Shown here piece after piece: positions 1-11,265 of a stretch of 64,000 bases of DNA. The notes under the pieces are model-generated. The model was not told the DNA's origin. It saw nothing but the letters and a program-made list of their open reading frames with translations, and did no database searches. Positions within the stretch are counted from its first letter, which is position 1, and each line of letters begins with the position of its first letter. Location: the NCBI RefSeq assembly GCF_018873765.1, contig NC_057924.1, forward strand, positions 2,108,001 through 2,172,000. The letters run 5' to 3'. The DNA comes from Telopea speciosissima. Taxonomy: Eukaryota; Streptophyta; Magnoliopsida; Proteales; Proteaceae. Both the position numbers and the translations under genes were made by a program.

Positions 1-3000
1 GATATACTTTTGACATTCAAAAAAAAAAAAAATTTACCCATCATTACATGAGGTTTCGACCACCGGGAGAGGGTCATAATGTCTGCAACATTACTCCTAT
101 TTCTACATAGAGGCTTTTCTAGACCGTTGCAATAATAATTCAATTTTTATCAATATTTAATATTTGTTGTCTAAGAGAGTGGGGATAGTGGTGCGTTGGT
201 GGACCAGGTATACCTCCACAAAGGATGCATATGAACTGTGAATGGGAGAGGGACGGGTGGTGTGGAGCAGTATGGTTTAATTTGTGTACTAGCCTGACCA
301 GCTGGCCCAATGAACGCAAACGTTCGTCTTTTTCGTATCTCTCCAACATCAAAATTGGAGAGACATGGAGTGGTAGGTTGGTGCTTATCCCCGTCTGATC
401 TAGGGTTTATGTAAGTCTTAAGTCAATCCAAGGTTATTAAATTTGGAATCGGATCAGGATCGGGTTCGGCTGGTTTTGATCCTATTTTTATTTCCAATTG
501 GCTGGAATCAGTCTGGAATTGATTAAAATTCATTAGATGCAGTCTGAACCCTATAAATGGAAAACGAGAGAAAATGAGATCAGTCTCACCTGATTCTGAT
601 CCAAATCAGTTGATTCAAATTCCGTTTTTTTGAAATAGTGAGTCAGTTTCAAGCTAGATGCTGTTCCATTAGATGTTGCCTTGTGGTATCAAAGGTTGTA
701 TCGATCTCTAACAATGCCAATATGCTCGTATTGGATTAGAGTCAATGGAATTAAAAATAAAAATAAAAATCATACATCAACCAATTGATCGATATCGATA
801 TTAGTCTTCGACAATATCGATATTAATATGACCTATAATATATCAATATCTTAATCCATGATAATTAAGGTATTAAAAGATGGAATCATGGATGGAATTG
901 GTCCTCACAATACTGATTCAGATCAGATCTGAATCAATCCCTATCAATTCTGATCCCGATCAAATCAAAATCAATCGGAATTAGTCCCAAAAACCCTAAA
1001 ATCACCCTCCCATCCCAAAACACACCGATTCTGACTCTATCAAATTGGCCAAAACCCAGATGTCAATTCAAAACCATCCATCAATTTTCAATAATTTTTT
1101 TTGTTCGGGGGTGGAGGGAGGAGGTGGCACAATGAGACTTTACAGGGGATGCCCACCATCTCCAGTTCTCCACCGACACAAATTTGCGCTTTAGGTCTGG
1201 TCTCATGGGTTCAGGTGGAAAGTGGAAATCTGAAATCACGAAATTGTTTGATTAATCCTTCTCCCCACCTTTTCAATTATTTTTAACTACCCCCCACTAA
1301 TAAGAGTTTCACAGTCTCGGGTCCCGAGCGAAGAAACTGAGAATTCCCTTTTCTTATCAACCAAACACCCCTGAAATCTTGGTTCCTGAACGGTTTTAAA
1401 CCAAACGGTCTAATCTCGATTTCAGCCGATCCATGCTGGGTTTCTTAGGTTCAGACCAATTTTGATTAAATCAGAATTAGAATCGGTTAGACCTGATTCA
1501 GTTCTCGATTCCAAATTTAAAAATATTGGGTTGTGCTGTTGTGAGTTGTAATGTGACGTACCCATGCTTGATTTATTTCTTTGAAGAGAAGGTTCTTTGA
1601 GGCACACCCATGAGAAGCAGTGAAAAGATTTCATACATCAAGAGATAGTGAGATCATTTCATGTGAGCAGGAGAGAGAGAAGATGTTAGTCTACCCTCCA
1701 CCATGCATCAAGGTATCAACATTATGTCGGTAGTATTGATCAATATGTATCGATGTCATTGATACTCAATACCAATACAATACTGATAAGGATGATAAGG
1801 ATTATAAGGATTACAAGTATTAGTCAAAAAGTGAATCACTTTTTAATTTATGCCCAATACAATTCAATCTATATTGTATTGGTATTGATATCGATGTAGT
1901 GATCGATATAGCCATTGATACTTATAATCCTGCCCTATGGCCATCGATACCGATTCTTATAATCTTACCCTCCATGGCTCAAAGATAAGTTTTTCCACCA
2001 TCAAAAAAAAAAAAAGGTTTTCCCATTTCTTTGTGGGTTGATTCTTCCCCACACCCCAATGAGACATAAAACTTGTCTAAACTCTTAAACAAGGAAAATT
2101 TATGAGTAACACACACTCTTATAATCTTACCCTCAAAACTTTTTCCAATTTTTTTGTAGGTTGGTTTTTTATTTTTATTTTTTACTCCAATAGACATAAC
2201 TTGTCTAAACTCTTAAACAAGGAAAAATTGTGAGTAACGCACACACACCTCATTAGATAGAGTGAGTGAGAGAGGGAAGAAGAAAGATGAGGTGAATCAT
2301 GTATTCTCTATAATGGAATACCATGAGCACCCATGTACGAAGTCCCATCTACAGCCTGTGTGTTAAACTATGTGCCCAAATGCTACTGGTCGTTTGAAGT
2401 GTGTCGAACACTACCATGCAGCGCAATGGATCCAGTTCCATGGTAAACGTTCACGATGTCACATGATGATTTTTACCAAGGAAAAAAAAAAGATATCACA
2501 TGATGAAGGAAACCTTTCTCCAAAAAATAAATGTGAAAAGAACATGAATATCTTACTTCTTATTTAAATAATAAATACTAGTAACCGTTCCTATCAAAAA
2601 TAAAATAAATACTAGTAACCCTATTAAAGAAAAAATACTATCGACTAATAATAGTCTAACATAGAAAAAGGAGAGACTTAGGGTAAAGGAGACAAATATA
2701 TGGTGGCATCCCATCTGCATCCTTCCAGAAGTTCTTTTATAAGGAAGCAAATGGGGCCAATCCTTTCCAAATTAATCACATAGACATGATTAGCTGTATC
2801 CAACGAATATCTCACTTCCAAGTTATACCAGCTCAAGCATGTCTTTTTCCTTTTCATTTATTGGTACACGTAATCAGAGAGTCATAAGCCCATTAAAATT
2901 TAAAAAACAAAAGGTTCAAAGGAAGAAGGGTGGGTGTGGATTGTGGAATGTGAATTGTGGATCATGGTTTTTAGATATCGGTTCCCTCTATTCGACCCTC

Positions 3001-3095
3001 GATCGTGATCGATATCTATATATATTTTTTGGGATGAAAATGTAATTACACAAACCACACACCAATCTCAAAAGGTCGATCGTGAATTCGTGATT
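1..3095. other. Gene-free AT-rich flank left of the tandem duplication
   Basis: No convincing coding region is seen; all open frames are under 75 codons and lack recognisable motifs. The text is rich in degenerate GATTCGGAT-like and TATCGATAT-like strings that recur elsewhere in the window (near 22750, 43050, 47800, 51700), so it looks like decayed dispersed repeat DNA. An imperfect tandem repeat at 1948-2250 is listed separately. Confidence 0.6.
1948..2250. repeat. Imperfect tandem duplication, two units
   Basis: The string CTTATAATCTTACCCTC occurs near 1953 and again near 2120. The block AGACATAA...CTTGTCTAAACTC...AAACAAGGAAAA...GAGTAAC occurs near 2062-2112 and again near 2192-2242. The units have diverged by small indels and substitutions. 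No coding content. Confidence 0.6.
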
Positions 3096-3104
3096 GATAT
3101 TGAT

Positions 3105-4455
3105 CTCTAATTGAATTGAATTGGGTAATACGGTAGAAACATCTAATTTTTTATTGAAAAAAATGATATTTTGATCTTGTATCTATCTGATTCGATCTAA
3201 TACACAATTAATACATATCGGTATCGACGATGACCGATAAATCATTATTGTGAGCTAGGAGAGTCTTAAGACAGTAGAGTGGTCTTTATCCAAAGCTGCT
3301 TATGATTTTATGCATCCTTCGCTGTTAGGGAGATACGATAAACCTTGTATAGGTGTATTCTTGCCTCTTGGATGATCGATTATGAAAAGTTCAAGGTCCT
3401 AGAGCTATGGTATTTTTAAATTGGAATCGAATTGGTTGAATGGACTGACATTATTTAATTTTGGCATTCTAATAAATATATAATAATGGAAACATTTAAA
3501 TAAATTTGATTATTTATTATATTGTAAAAACTTATTTTCTGAAATTAAATAACAATTTAATGGTTTTACTTAAAAAAAATTCTTAAAATTAAACAATTTT
3601 AAATGGAAGTAGTAGAGTTGATGTATCGACCATGACATCTAAGACAACACTAAATCACAAAATCTTTGTCTTTCAGATAATTAGTTCACAAAAATAATAA
3701 ATCTCTAATATAATTAAGTATCCTAATCACTTGTCTACCATGACCATGATGACTTTTCAACATGTTGATATGGTGTCTTTTAGATTTTATTGAAAAAGTA
3801 GTAGTGTTTAAATGATAAGGACCTTGAAGAAACAAGGGAAAATTTGCATTCATTAGATTGAGATAGATCATTAAATCCTACATGAGATTTCGTGTATATA
3901 TTTCAAAGGAAAGCGCTTCTATAGGGGAAGTGTGGCTCCTGCGCACACGGGGGCCAATGGGAGAATGCATGCAGGCAACAACAGGGGCGTCATTCATGGG
4001 AGAGCAAGGCAGTCATTTTGCCTCCCTTTGTGTCTGAACTCTCCCTCACTAGAAAATTTTCTCCATATTTCAAAGGGAAAGAAAAGTTCTCTGAACCATT
4101 GGAGTATGATAAACTAGCATTTTTATGTTTATCTCTCTCCTCATACGAAATGACCTCCCTCCCCTGTCATGTATGATACTCTTTTATTGCATCTCATTGT
4201 TGCATTTCGGTGTACCACTTGCGCAAAGAATCCTTTCCATATTTCAAATCATCTTATCCACGTGGGGATTGGGGGTGGGGGTGCGGGTAGGGGGGCAGAC
4301 ATGTGAAAGAGGAGGAGACTTTGTGGTTTAATGTTAATTTTAAAATGGGAGTATTACTGGCAAAAAAAAAAAAAACTTGGGGGCGGAGTAGTTTTGTTTT
4401 TTGTTTTGAGATGTTACGAAGGAAAATCAAAAGGGGGATACTACGTGTAGAACTA
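3105..4455. other. Upstream part of duplication copy 1, no gene seen
   Basis: Aligns with 23193-24156. Copy 1 holds about 250 bp near 3370-3625 that copy 2 lacks; whether this is insertion or deletion is unclear. The portion at 3900-4330, a conserved stretch around GTGTGGCTCCTGCG and CACGGGGGCC, looks like a dispersed repeat but has no clear ends. No supported ORF. Confidence 0.6.
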
Positions 4456-4624
4456 GGAAAATTATCGTCTCCATTTATCAGCCCCTCTATTTACTCTATT
4501 TCATCTAATAGGGGGGAGTGGACCCCACCCAGGCAGTGTGTTCGGGCAGGGAATTGGGTGGTCATTTATGCCCCCCTATGAGATGAAATGGAGGGGCAGA
4601 TAAATGGAGTCAATAAAGATCCGA
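4456..4624. mobile_element. Small MITE private to copy 1
   Basis: About 169 bp with inverted ends: the left arm reads CTCCATTTATCAGCCCCTC and the right arm in reverse complement reads CTCCATTTATCTGCCCCTC. It is flanked by AGAACTA on both sides (4449-4455 and 4625-4631). Copy 2 has the uninterrupted site, GTAGAACTAAGGC, near 25168. The 7- to 9-bp target repeat suggests a hAT or MULE derivative; the superfamily is not settled. Confidence 0.75.
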
Positions 4625-4780
4625 AGAACTAAGGCTTGAAACCGAGACCTCAAGTGGCCTAAGTGCTTGCCTTGCTAGCCCATTTTTTGCTGCGCTAGGT
4701 AGTTGTCTCGAACGAGCTATTACTTTCCATGTTTCATCCAGTACAATGATCAATTGGGGTTGTCTATCTTCTTCTACTTC

Positions 4781-5266
4781 TCTATCGGAAAAAAAAAAAA
4801 AAAAAAAAAAAAAAGGGAGATCTAATCTCATATGCTTAACAAAGAATTTTTCTTGAAACTCTTAGGCTTTGTACGAAGTTTAGCTGGAGATGGAGCTCGT
4901 GCCCTCTAGTGTTTGAAAAACACCAGTAGCGTCTGTGTTGCATCTAATTGATTGCTCTTTCTTCGATTGAGCATTGATACTTGTGGAGTCTCTCTCAGCT
5001 GGCGTAAGTCACAACTGAGCCACTGCTCTTTGGGGGAGACAATTCCTAAACTTGGCTTCGAAGGAGCAACCTTGGTTGAATCGCTTTTTTCTTTTTCCCG
5101 GTATGTAGCTCCACAAGCTAGGAGTGCATCATCGGGGCAGGGCGAAAACGGTCGAATATATCGGAATTGGATCCCAATACTAGCTGCTGCCTAAAGGTGC
5201 TTTATGAAAGCCGATCCACAACAGTGAAAGTATGATTGATTCCGTCGATCGAACAAAAACCGCTTC
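4781..5266. other. 486-bp filler insertion of possible organelle origin
   Basis: Copy 2 reads CTACTTCCTAGTTT without interruption near 26337, whereas copy 1 has 486 bp between CTTC (4777-4780) and CTTC (5263-5266). There are no terminal inverted repeats and no longer target duplication. Apart from a 26-bp A run near its left end, the insert is more GC-rich than its surroundings and looks unlike nearby repeats. End joining of a captured fragment (mitochondrial DNA is one candidate) is inferred, not shown. Confidence 0.45.
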
Positions 5267-5697
5267 CTAGTTTAACTTAAAAAACCAAATGTAAGGGTGG
5301 TTAAGTAGGGTCTATAGTAGGGGTGTCATTTTCCAGCCCGAACTGGTTGGACAAATAGAAGACGATAGGAAAATGAACCGAACCCTTATTGGCTTTGGTT
5401 TTCATTAAATCAATAGGAAATTTAACCAATACCAAGAAAACCCAATAAAAGAACATTATAAACAATCCCAAAAATGGATCAATAAGAACCCGTAAAATCA
5501 ATCCAATCAAGACCGAACCGAACCAGGCCGACTAAGAACTAAATTTGGTCTAATACTAGACCGAAACTGATCAACTCAATTGATATCGAATCAGACCGAT
5601 TGATACCCATAGTGGTCCATGATAGAAAGGTCATGGTTTATCAGAATTGGATAATGGCCAAGACAGTGATGGACAAACTGAAGTATGTATCCATGCG

Positions 5698-6070
5698 TAA
5701 GGGTTTCAAAAGCAAACGAAACCATATACCAAAATCGAATCGAATCGAATCATTTAAATTGAAACCATAAAACCATTTAATAAATGATTCGATTATGGTT
5801 TCAAAATTGAGGCCGTTTAATTAAATGACGAATAAACCTTGTAATTCGCTTAATTATGTATAAATATAACAAAATTTTACCCAAAAATAATAGAAATAAA
5901 TGTAAAAAAAGAAACCGTTTACTGAGACTGAGCCGAACAATTTAAAATCAAAACCGTGAAACCGTTTAATAAATGGTTCGGATATGATTTCAAAATTGAA
6001 ACCGTTTACTTAAATGATTTAAATCAAACCGGATCATTTAACCGAAACAAACCGTTTAACACCGTTATAG
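5698..6070. mobile_element. hAT-like MITE private to copy 1
   Basis: Flanked by the 8-bp direct repeat TCCATGCG (5690-5697 and 6071-6078), the length typical of hAT elements. The left end starts TAAGGGTTTCAAA and the right end in reverse complement contains TAACGGTGTTAAA. The interior is AT-rich, with repeated ACCGTTTAA and ACCGTTTAC strings and no transposase. The exact right end could shift by a few bases. Confidence 0.65.
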
Positions 6071-6510
6071 TCCATGCGGCATTCGTTAGTGCTAGACGAA
6101 ATAGACATGACAGTAAATCTCAAATATCGTGGGGAAGTGGCACAGCGTGTAGCGCATCATCTGATGGTCTGCAGTGCATGAGCATGCAGTTTAACTTACA
6201 GGTGGGCTGTTAGGATGCGTGCCCGTGCGTTGCAGGCCGTCGAATGTGCGCCACACGCTGTGTCGCGCTACAGAGGAGCCCCACGCAAAACACACCAGGT
6301 CCCTCTCCTCAGCATATTCAAATCCAATGCATATCTGTCTCTCTCTCTAACTTTGCAGATTAGGGTTTCCTTTACGGCACAGTCTCGTTATTTTCGGGGC
6401 CAAAAATTCTCCAACTTTCAGGTAAGGAGTCTTAACAAAATCTGATTTGCATATTTGCATATTTGCATACCCTTGAACGAAACATATTTGCATATTGTGG
6501 GGGGAGAGTC

Positions 6511-8598
6511 ATGGATGAGGGTGACGGAGGAGATCGAAACGAAGCAATCTCCGCAGTGGCTGACGAAGGTTTCTTGGGGGAAGAGGATGACGACTACGAA
6601 GATCTTTACAACGATGTTAACGTTGGGGAAGGATTTCTTCAGTCTCTCCGCAGCAACGAGGATGTGGGCTTCAGAAACGGGGAAGCGGACAGGAAGATCG
6701 AGTCGGCTGCTGAGTCTAGGGGTGTTTTAATCCCTGGGGTTCAGGATACCACTGCTGGTGGTGGTGGTGGTGGTGTTGTCGAGGTTGGAGAAAGTAAGTT
6801 TGAACAGGATGTTGGTGCTTCGGGACTGGTAAGTGTTACTATGGCTCCTGCTAGAGTAGAGGGCTTTCAGAATTTAGGGTTTAGAGGCAATGAGTTAGCA
6901 CCGAAAGGGTCGGTCCCTGTATCGGCAGCTGCTGGTGGTGGTGGTGGAATGAGGGTTTCTTTGGGCCCTTCATCCGGTAAAATGGTTGAAAATGAAGTGC
7001 AACATGTTAATAATTCTATGCCTTCTCAGGGAATGACTCAGCAATCTCAGATTGTAGGCTTTGGGAACGTTGCCAATGAGGGTTATGCGAGGCAGCCAGG
7101 AGGGGGAGGGGGTGGAGTGGGTGGAAATGCAAATGCTAGTGGCGGGTCTGGGGGTGCCAGTGGTGGTGGTGGGACCATTCTTTTTGTGGGTGATCTGCAT
7201 TGGTGGACAACGGATGCTGAGCTTGAGGCAGAGCTCGGGAAATATGGGGCTGTGAAGGAGGTGAAATTTTTTGATGAAAAGGCAAGTGGGAAATCAAAAG
7301 GGTATTGCCAGGTTGAATTCTATGATTCTGCCACAGCAACAGCTTGCAAGGAAGGGATGAATGGGTATGTCTTTAATGGGAGGCCATGCGTCGTGGCCTT
7401 TGCTTCACCATATAGTGTTAGGAGAATGGGAGAGGCCCAGGTGAACAAAAACCAACAAATAACCCAGACCTCTCTTGCTCCAGGGAGAAGGGGAGCAGGG
7501 GATGCTGGAGGTAGAAGTGGTGGAAATGCCATTGCAACAGGTGGGAATTATCAAGGTGGGAATTATCAAGGTGGAGATGGGAGTAGAAATTATGGTAGGG
7601 GCAGTTGGGGAAGAGGTGGTGCCCAAGGAATGGGGAATAGGGGGCAAGTTGGCCCAATGCGAAACAGAATTGGTGGGATGAGTGGGAGGGGTATAATAGG
7701 CAATGGTGGTAATGGATTTGGACAGGGGATCGCAACACACCCACCCTTGTTGCATCCCCAAACAATGATGAATCAGGGTTTTGATCCAGGTTATGGAGCA
7801 CATATGGGGAGGATGGGTGGTTATGGAGGTTTCCCAGCTCAACCAACTGCTCCTTTTCCAGGGATATTGCAATCGTTCCCTCCAGTTGGTGGTGTGGGTT
7901 TGCCTGGAGTGGCTCCTCATGTTAATCCAACATTTTTTGGGAGGGGCATGCCAACAAATGGAATGGGGATGATGCATACTACTGTTGTTGAGGGACACGG
8001 AATGGGAATGTGGTCAGATCCTAATGCAGCTGGATGGGCTGGTGATGAGCATGGTGGGAGGGCAGGAGAGTCTAGTTACGGAGATGATGCTGCATCAGAC
8101 CCTCAGTATGGAGAAGGAAGCCATGAGAGAGGGGGGTGGCCTAATGCAGTGAAGGAGAAAGAGAGAGCCTTTGAGCGGGACTATCCAATGAAGGAGAAAG
8201 AGAGGGCCTTTGAGCGGGACTGGTCTGGAGCTTCTGACAGAAGGTATCGAGATGATAGAGAACCAGGATCAGATAGAGATATACCAAGGGAGAAAGATAT
8301 GGGTCATGATCCTGATTGGTCAGAAAGAAGGCATCGTGAGGATAGAGAAACTGGTCGAGACCGGGACCGAGACAGGGAACGAGATCGTGAGCGTGAGCGG
8401 GATCGAAATAGAGATGACAGAGACAGATACTTGGATCATCACAGATACAGGGACCGTGAATCTGAACATGATGATGAGTGGGACAGAGGAAGATCTTCCA
8501 GGACCCACAGCAAGTCACGTCTGTCTCAAGAGGAAGATCAACGTCCAAGGTCAAGGGATGCTGAATATGGGAAGAGACGGCGGCTACCCTCAGAGTGA
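6511..8598 (+). CDS. RRM protein with Arg-Asp/Glu-rich tail, CFIm68/CPSF6-like (copy 1)
   Basis: Predicted nuclear RNA-binding protein of 695 residues in one exon. The ATG at 6511 is preferred over the in-frame one at 6463 because the acidic MDEGD start matches what I recall of the plant family. An acidic N-terminus (residues 1-60, with LYNDVNVGEGFL) is followed by Gly-rich linkers, one RRM at about 223-299 (RNP2-like ILFVGDL, RNP1-like KGYCQVEF), a Gly/Pro/Met-rich middle, and an Arg-Asp/Glu tail at about 600-695. This architecture resembles the Arabidopsis At1g13190/At5g55670 group, related to the large subunit of cleavage factor I in pre-mRNA 3'-end processing. The role is inferred from architecture. 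Copy 1 has a 13-residue tandem repeat (547-559 and 560-571) absent from copy 2. The frame is intact. Confidence 0.93.
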   Translation: MDEGDGGDRNEAISAVADEGFLGEEDDDYEDLYNDVNVGEGFLQSLRSNEDVGFRNGEADRKIESAAESRGVLIPGVQDTTAGGGGGGVVEVGESKFEQDVGASGLVSVTMAPARVEGFQNLGFRGNELAPKGSVPVSAAAGGGGGMRVSLGPSSGKMVENEVQHVNNSMPSQGMTQQSQIVGFGNVANEGYARQPGGGGGGVGGNANASGGSGGASGGGGTILFVGDLHWWTTDAELEAELGKYGAVKEVKFFDEKASGKSKGYCQVEFYDSATATACKEGMNGYVFNGRPCVVAFASPYSVRRMGEAQVNKNQQITQTSLAPGRRGAGDAGGRSGGNAIATGGNYQGGNYQGGDGSRNYGRGSWGRGGAQGMGNRGQVGPMRNRIGGMSGRGIIGNGGNGFGQGIATHPPLLHPQTMMNQGFDPGYGAHMGRMGGYGGFPAQPTAPFPGILQSFPPVGGVGLPGVAPHVNPTFFGRGMPTNGMGMMHTTVVEGHGMGMWSDPNAAGWAGDEHGGRAGESSYGDDAASDPQYGEGSHERGGWPNAVKEKERAFERDYPMKEKERAFERDWSGASDRRYRDDREPGSDRDIPREKDMGHDPDWSERRHREDRETGRDRDRDRERDRERERDRNRDDRDRYLDHHRYRDRESEHDDEWDRGRSSRTHSKSRLSQEEDQRPRSRDAEYGKRRRLPSE

Positions 8599-8809
8599 CT
8601 GAATGCTCTGAATCTGGTCAGCTGGATAATCAAATTCTGAATTACATGGGATCTTCATAGTCATTCATTTTTAAATACATAGTTTTGTGGACGTTTGTGG
8701 TCTTTTGAGAATGCTGTCCCCGTTGTACCAGTAAGGACTTCATTGCCTACGATCTCTTGCTGAAGCATATTCTAGCAGGAGTGCGGGTTAATTATCATAA
8801 TGGTGAAAA

Positions 8810-9455
8810 GTAAGTTCAATACTTGAAAATTTTTATTCTTCAAATATTCTCTTATGGTTTTTCCGGCTGTGTAGTTTTCCAATGGTCATGACACTTTTTC
8901 ATATTAATCCTCCCACTTTTTCTTAACCAATGCTGTGCTATGATGTGCATATTTTAATTACTTTTTATTTGCATCTCTGTTAATTTTTTGGAGTGGCTAA
9001 AAATGCACACTCCATAGTCGCAGCTACAGTCTCTGTTTGGAGGTTCTGATGCTCTGCTTCTGTGCCTACAAACCAGCAATTACATATAGTTACATTAGTC
9101 CTCTGTCATTAAGCCTTTTTTTGGAGAACTAAGGATTAGTGTTTGATATGGGAAATAGAAGTTGTTATCAGTGCAACTAAAATCTTGAACATTCAGTTAG
9201 TCTATTGTTTTGTGGTTTAATTAGAAAAGCATTATTATTAAGCTGAATTTAGCCCCATTGATAGGAAATTGAATGACAGAACCTTCTCTTCTTTTTTCAC
9301 ATGAAAGCATGTCACTGATATTTAAACACAAAGAAATGCACATTCTGATTATGTCCTATGAGCATTGGATCTGTATGATGAACTGGAGTAATCTAGTTGT
9401 TATCTTTGATGAATTAGAAAATCCTGGTAAGAGCCAAAATTAAATTTTCTTACAG
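8810..9455 (+). other. Candidate intron in the 3' UTR of RRM gene copy 1
   Basis: A strong donor (GAAAA|GTAAGT) lies about 210 nt past the stop codon. A strong acceptor (TTTTCTTACAG) ends at 9455. Both sites are kept in copy 2 (29076 and 30083) although its intron has taken up a MITE. A splice junction more than about 55 nt after a stop can mark an mRNA for nonsense-mediated decay in plants. Splicing is inferred from site quality and conservation only. Confidence 0.5.
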
Positions 9456-10471
9456 TGTGACCTTGCTCCAGCTGTATAGCATTGGCTGTTGGGTTTATTT
9501 GGGGATGATTGGACATATCCGGCCTTTTTAAAGGACCAAAGCTGCCTGACAAGTTGAACCTTTTGATCAAAAGGGAAGATTCTGTGCAAGATTGATCCAT
9601 TTACAGTATGATGTTTTGGAGGAAGAGGAACAACTGCAAGCCTGAAGTAAAGGTGCTATCAGTTGATGTGGTGGAGAGCAATGGCAACCTTGTAATTTGG
9701 GTTCCAGTTTCCACTGTTAAAAGAATTTGTGGGATCAGCTATACATCTTTTTGTTAAAATCAGAATGAGTGCATCGACGGAGAATGTTAGGATTGTTGGT
9801 CCATCATTGTATTATTAGGATTTTTTTTTTCCCCATCATTGTATTGGTAGAATTTTTTGGGCCATCATTGTAAAATCTGGATGTAGTTCTTTTGCTGTTC
9901 CTTTTGTGTGAGCCTTTGTATACAGGGCTTGACCCTTCATATCTCCCATACAATTGTATTCGTCAGTTGGAACATTAAGATGGCTCGGATGTTCTATCAT
10001 CTGTCTGTTTTTTAGCATTTGACGTAGATCTTTTGCAGTTCCTTATGTACAGTTTCAACCTTTGTATATGGGCTTTGCCCCTTCCTACATCTAATAGAAT
10101 TGTATTGTTAAAAAAACAGAGGATATGACTTAGCATTCTGTCATCTGTCTTTTTCTTGCCTATCTTTGTCATTGGCTCTATGATTTTACATGCTGTACTG
10201 GAAGCTTCATATTCTTTTTGTTTGCCCAGCTAGTTTTTCTTAAACTTAATTGTCATGAAGAGTTGGTGGATTTTCTGTGTGGATGGCAGCTAAAATTAGG
10301 GTTCTACCTGTTTACTTATCTGCTTTTCTTCCCAGTTCTATTTGGTGGCGGTTCTTCTCTCCACTCTCTCTTTGTTCATTTGTGCTGTAATTTTTCCGTC
10401 TTTTCTTTAAGTTTTTGGTCCTATTTACATTTTATTTTCTATGCGTTGTTCTCATTTTGATGTGGGTACAG

Positions 10472-10533
10472 GTAATATTCGACCTAATAGTTGATGGGCT
10501 TATGGAAACTGATCAAATCAAGTTCACACGGAG
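10472..10533 (+). other. Possible internal exon of an unrecognised gene, copy 1
   Basis: A 62-bp open segment lies between an acceptor (GTGGGTACAG) and a donor (CACGGAG|GTACAG). It reads VIFDLIVDGLMETDQIKF and ends in phase 2. The segment at 20922 could join it in frame. The copy 2 equivalent is 31066-31127. Short length and lack of a known homologue keep this speculative. Confidence 0.3.
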
Positions 10534-11265
10534 GTACAGATGGAAGTAGTATTACTCTCTAGGGTTGTAATATTGGGCGTTATTAACTCTAAAGCTAAAT
10601 AATTAGTTTAGATAGAATAAGTATAGAGGAATTCGATTGAGAGAATGTTCAGCATCTTGGGATTTAGGAACAGAATAAAAAAATGTACTGAAACTTGAAA
10701 AATTACAACGAATTTGAAGGGCCAAAAGCATTCATTGCGGTTCAATCATGTAGACTTTTGCTGAGAAGGTTGAACTTCTTTAAGATTTCCCAGAATTTTC
10801 AGCAAAGGAACAACATATGCTCACTGAGCAGCATGTTATCCAAAAACTAGCGAAACATTTTATTTATTCAGAAAACAGATTTAGAACTGCAGAATAGCTG
10901 AAAACATGTTCAGATTGACAGAACATATGTTCACCGAGAAGGAAAGAACATATGTATCCAAAAATTAACGAAAAATTTTAGTTATTCAGAAAACAGATTT
11001 AGGACTGTAGAATAGCAGAAAACAATAAGGTTAGGACAGAAAAACACGTTCAGGCCGACAGAATAAAAAAATAACAGTAACAGATAGAAAGCGAGGCAAG
11101 GAATACTTAAATTAGATGCAAAATAGGGAATCAATTTAGAAGAGAGTTATGGCATGCTTCTTCTCAAAAGAACAACTTTATCTCTTCCAAATCTCTCCCA
11201 CTAGTGTCTCGAAATCTTTTACTAAAATTAACTTTCCAAAATATACTATGAAAGTAAAAGAACTC

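Larger units (their letters stand above)
8599..11265 (+). other. 3' flank of the RRM gene, conserved in both copies
   Basis: Aligns closely with 28865-31850. It includes the likely 3' UTR, a candidate 3'-UTR intron (8810-9455), a short open frame near 9608-9755 also present in copy 2 at 30236, and a possible exon at 10472-10533. Direct repeats around GAACATATGTTCAC are seen at 10800-10960. No recognisable protein family is present. Confidence 0.5.

Noticed and set aside
4620-4760. Possible tRNA-derived SINE on the minus strand (CTCGGTTTCAAGCC resembles a B box)
   Set aside because: The A box is poor, there is no tail in the right orientation and no target repeat. The match is too weak to list.
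4952-5194. 80-codon plus-strand frame
   Set aside because: It lies in the filler insertion, with no recognisable protein.
7405-7998. 197-codon minus-strand frame (and its copy at 27710-28303)
   Set aside because: It is an antisense shadow of the Gly-rich RRM coding region. Its His/Ser/Pro/Thr composition follows from the sense codons, and no domain is present.
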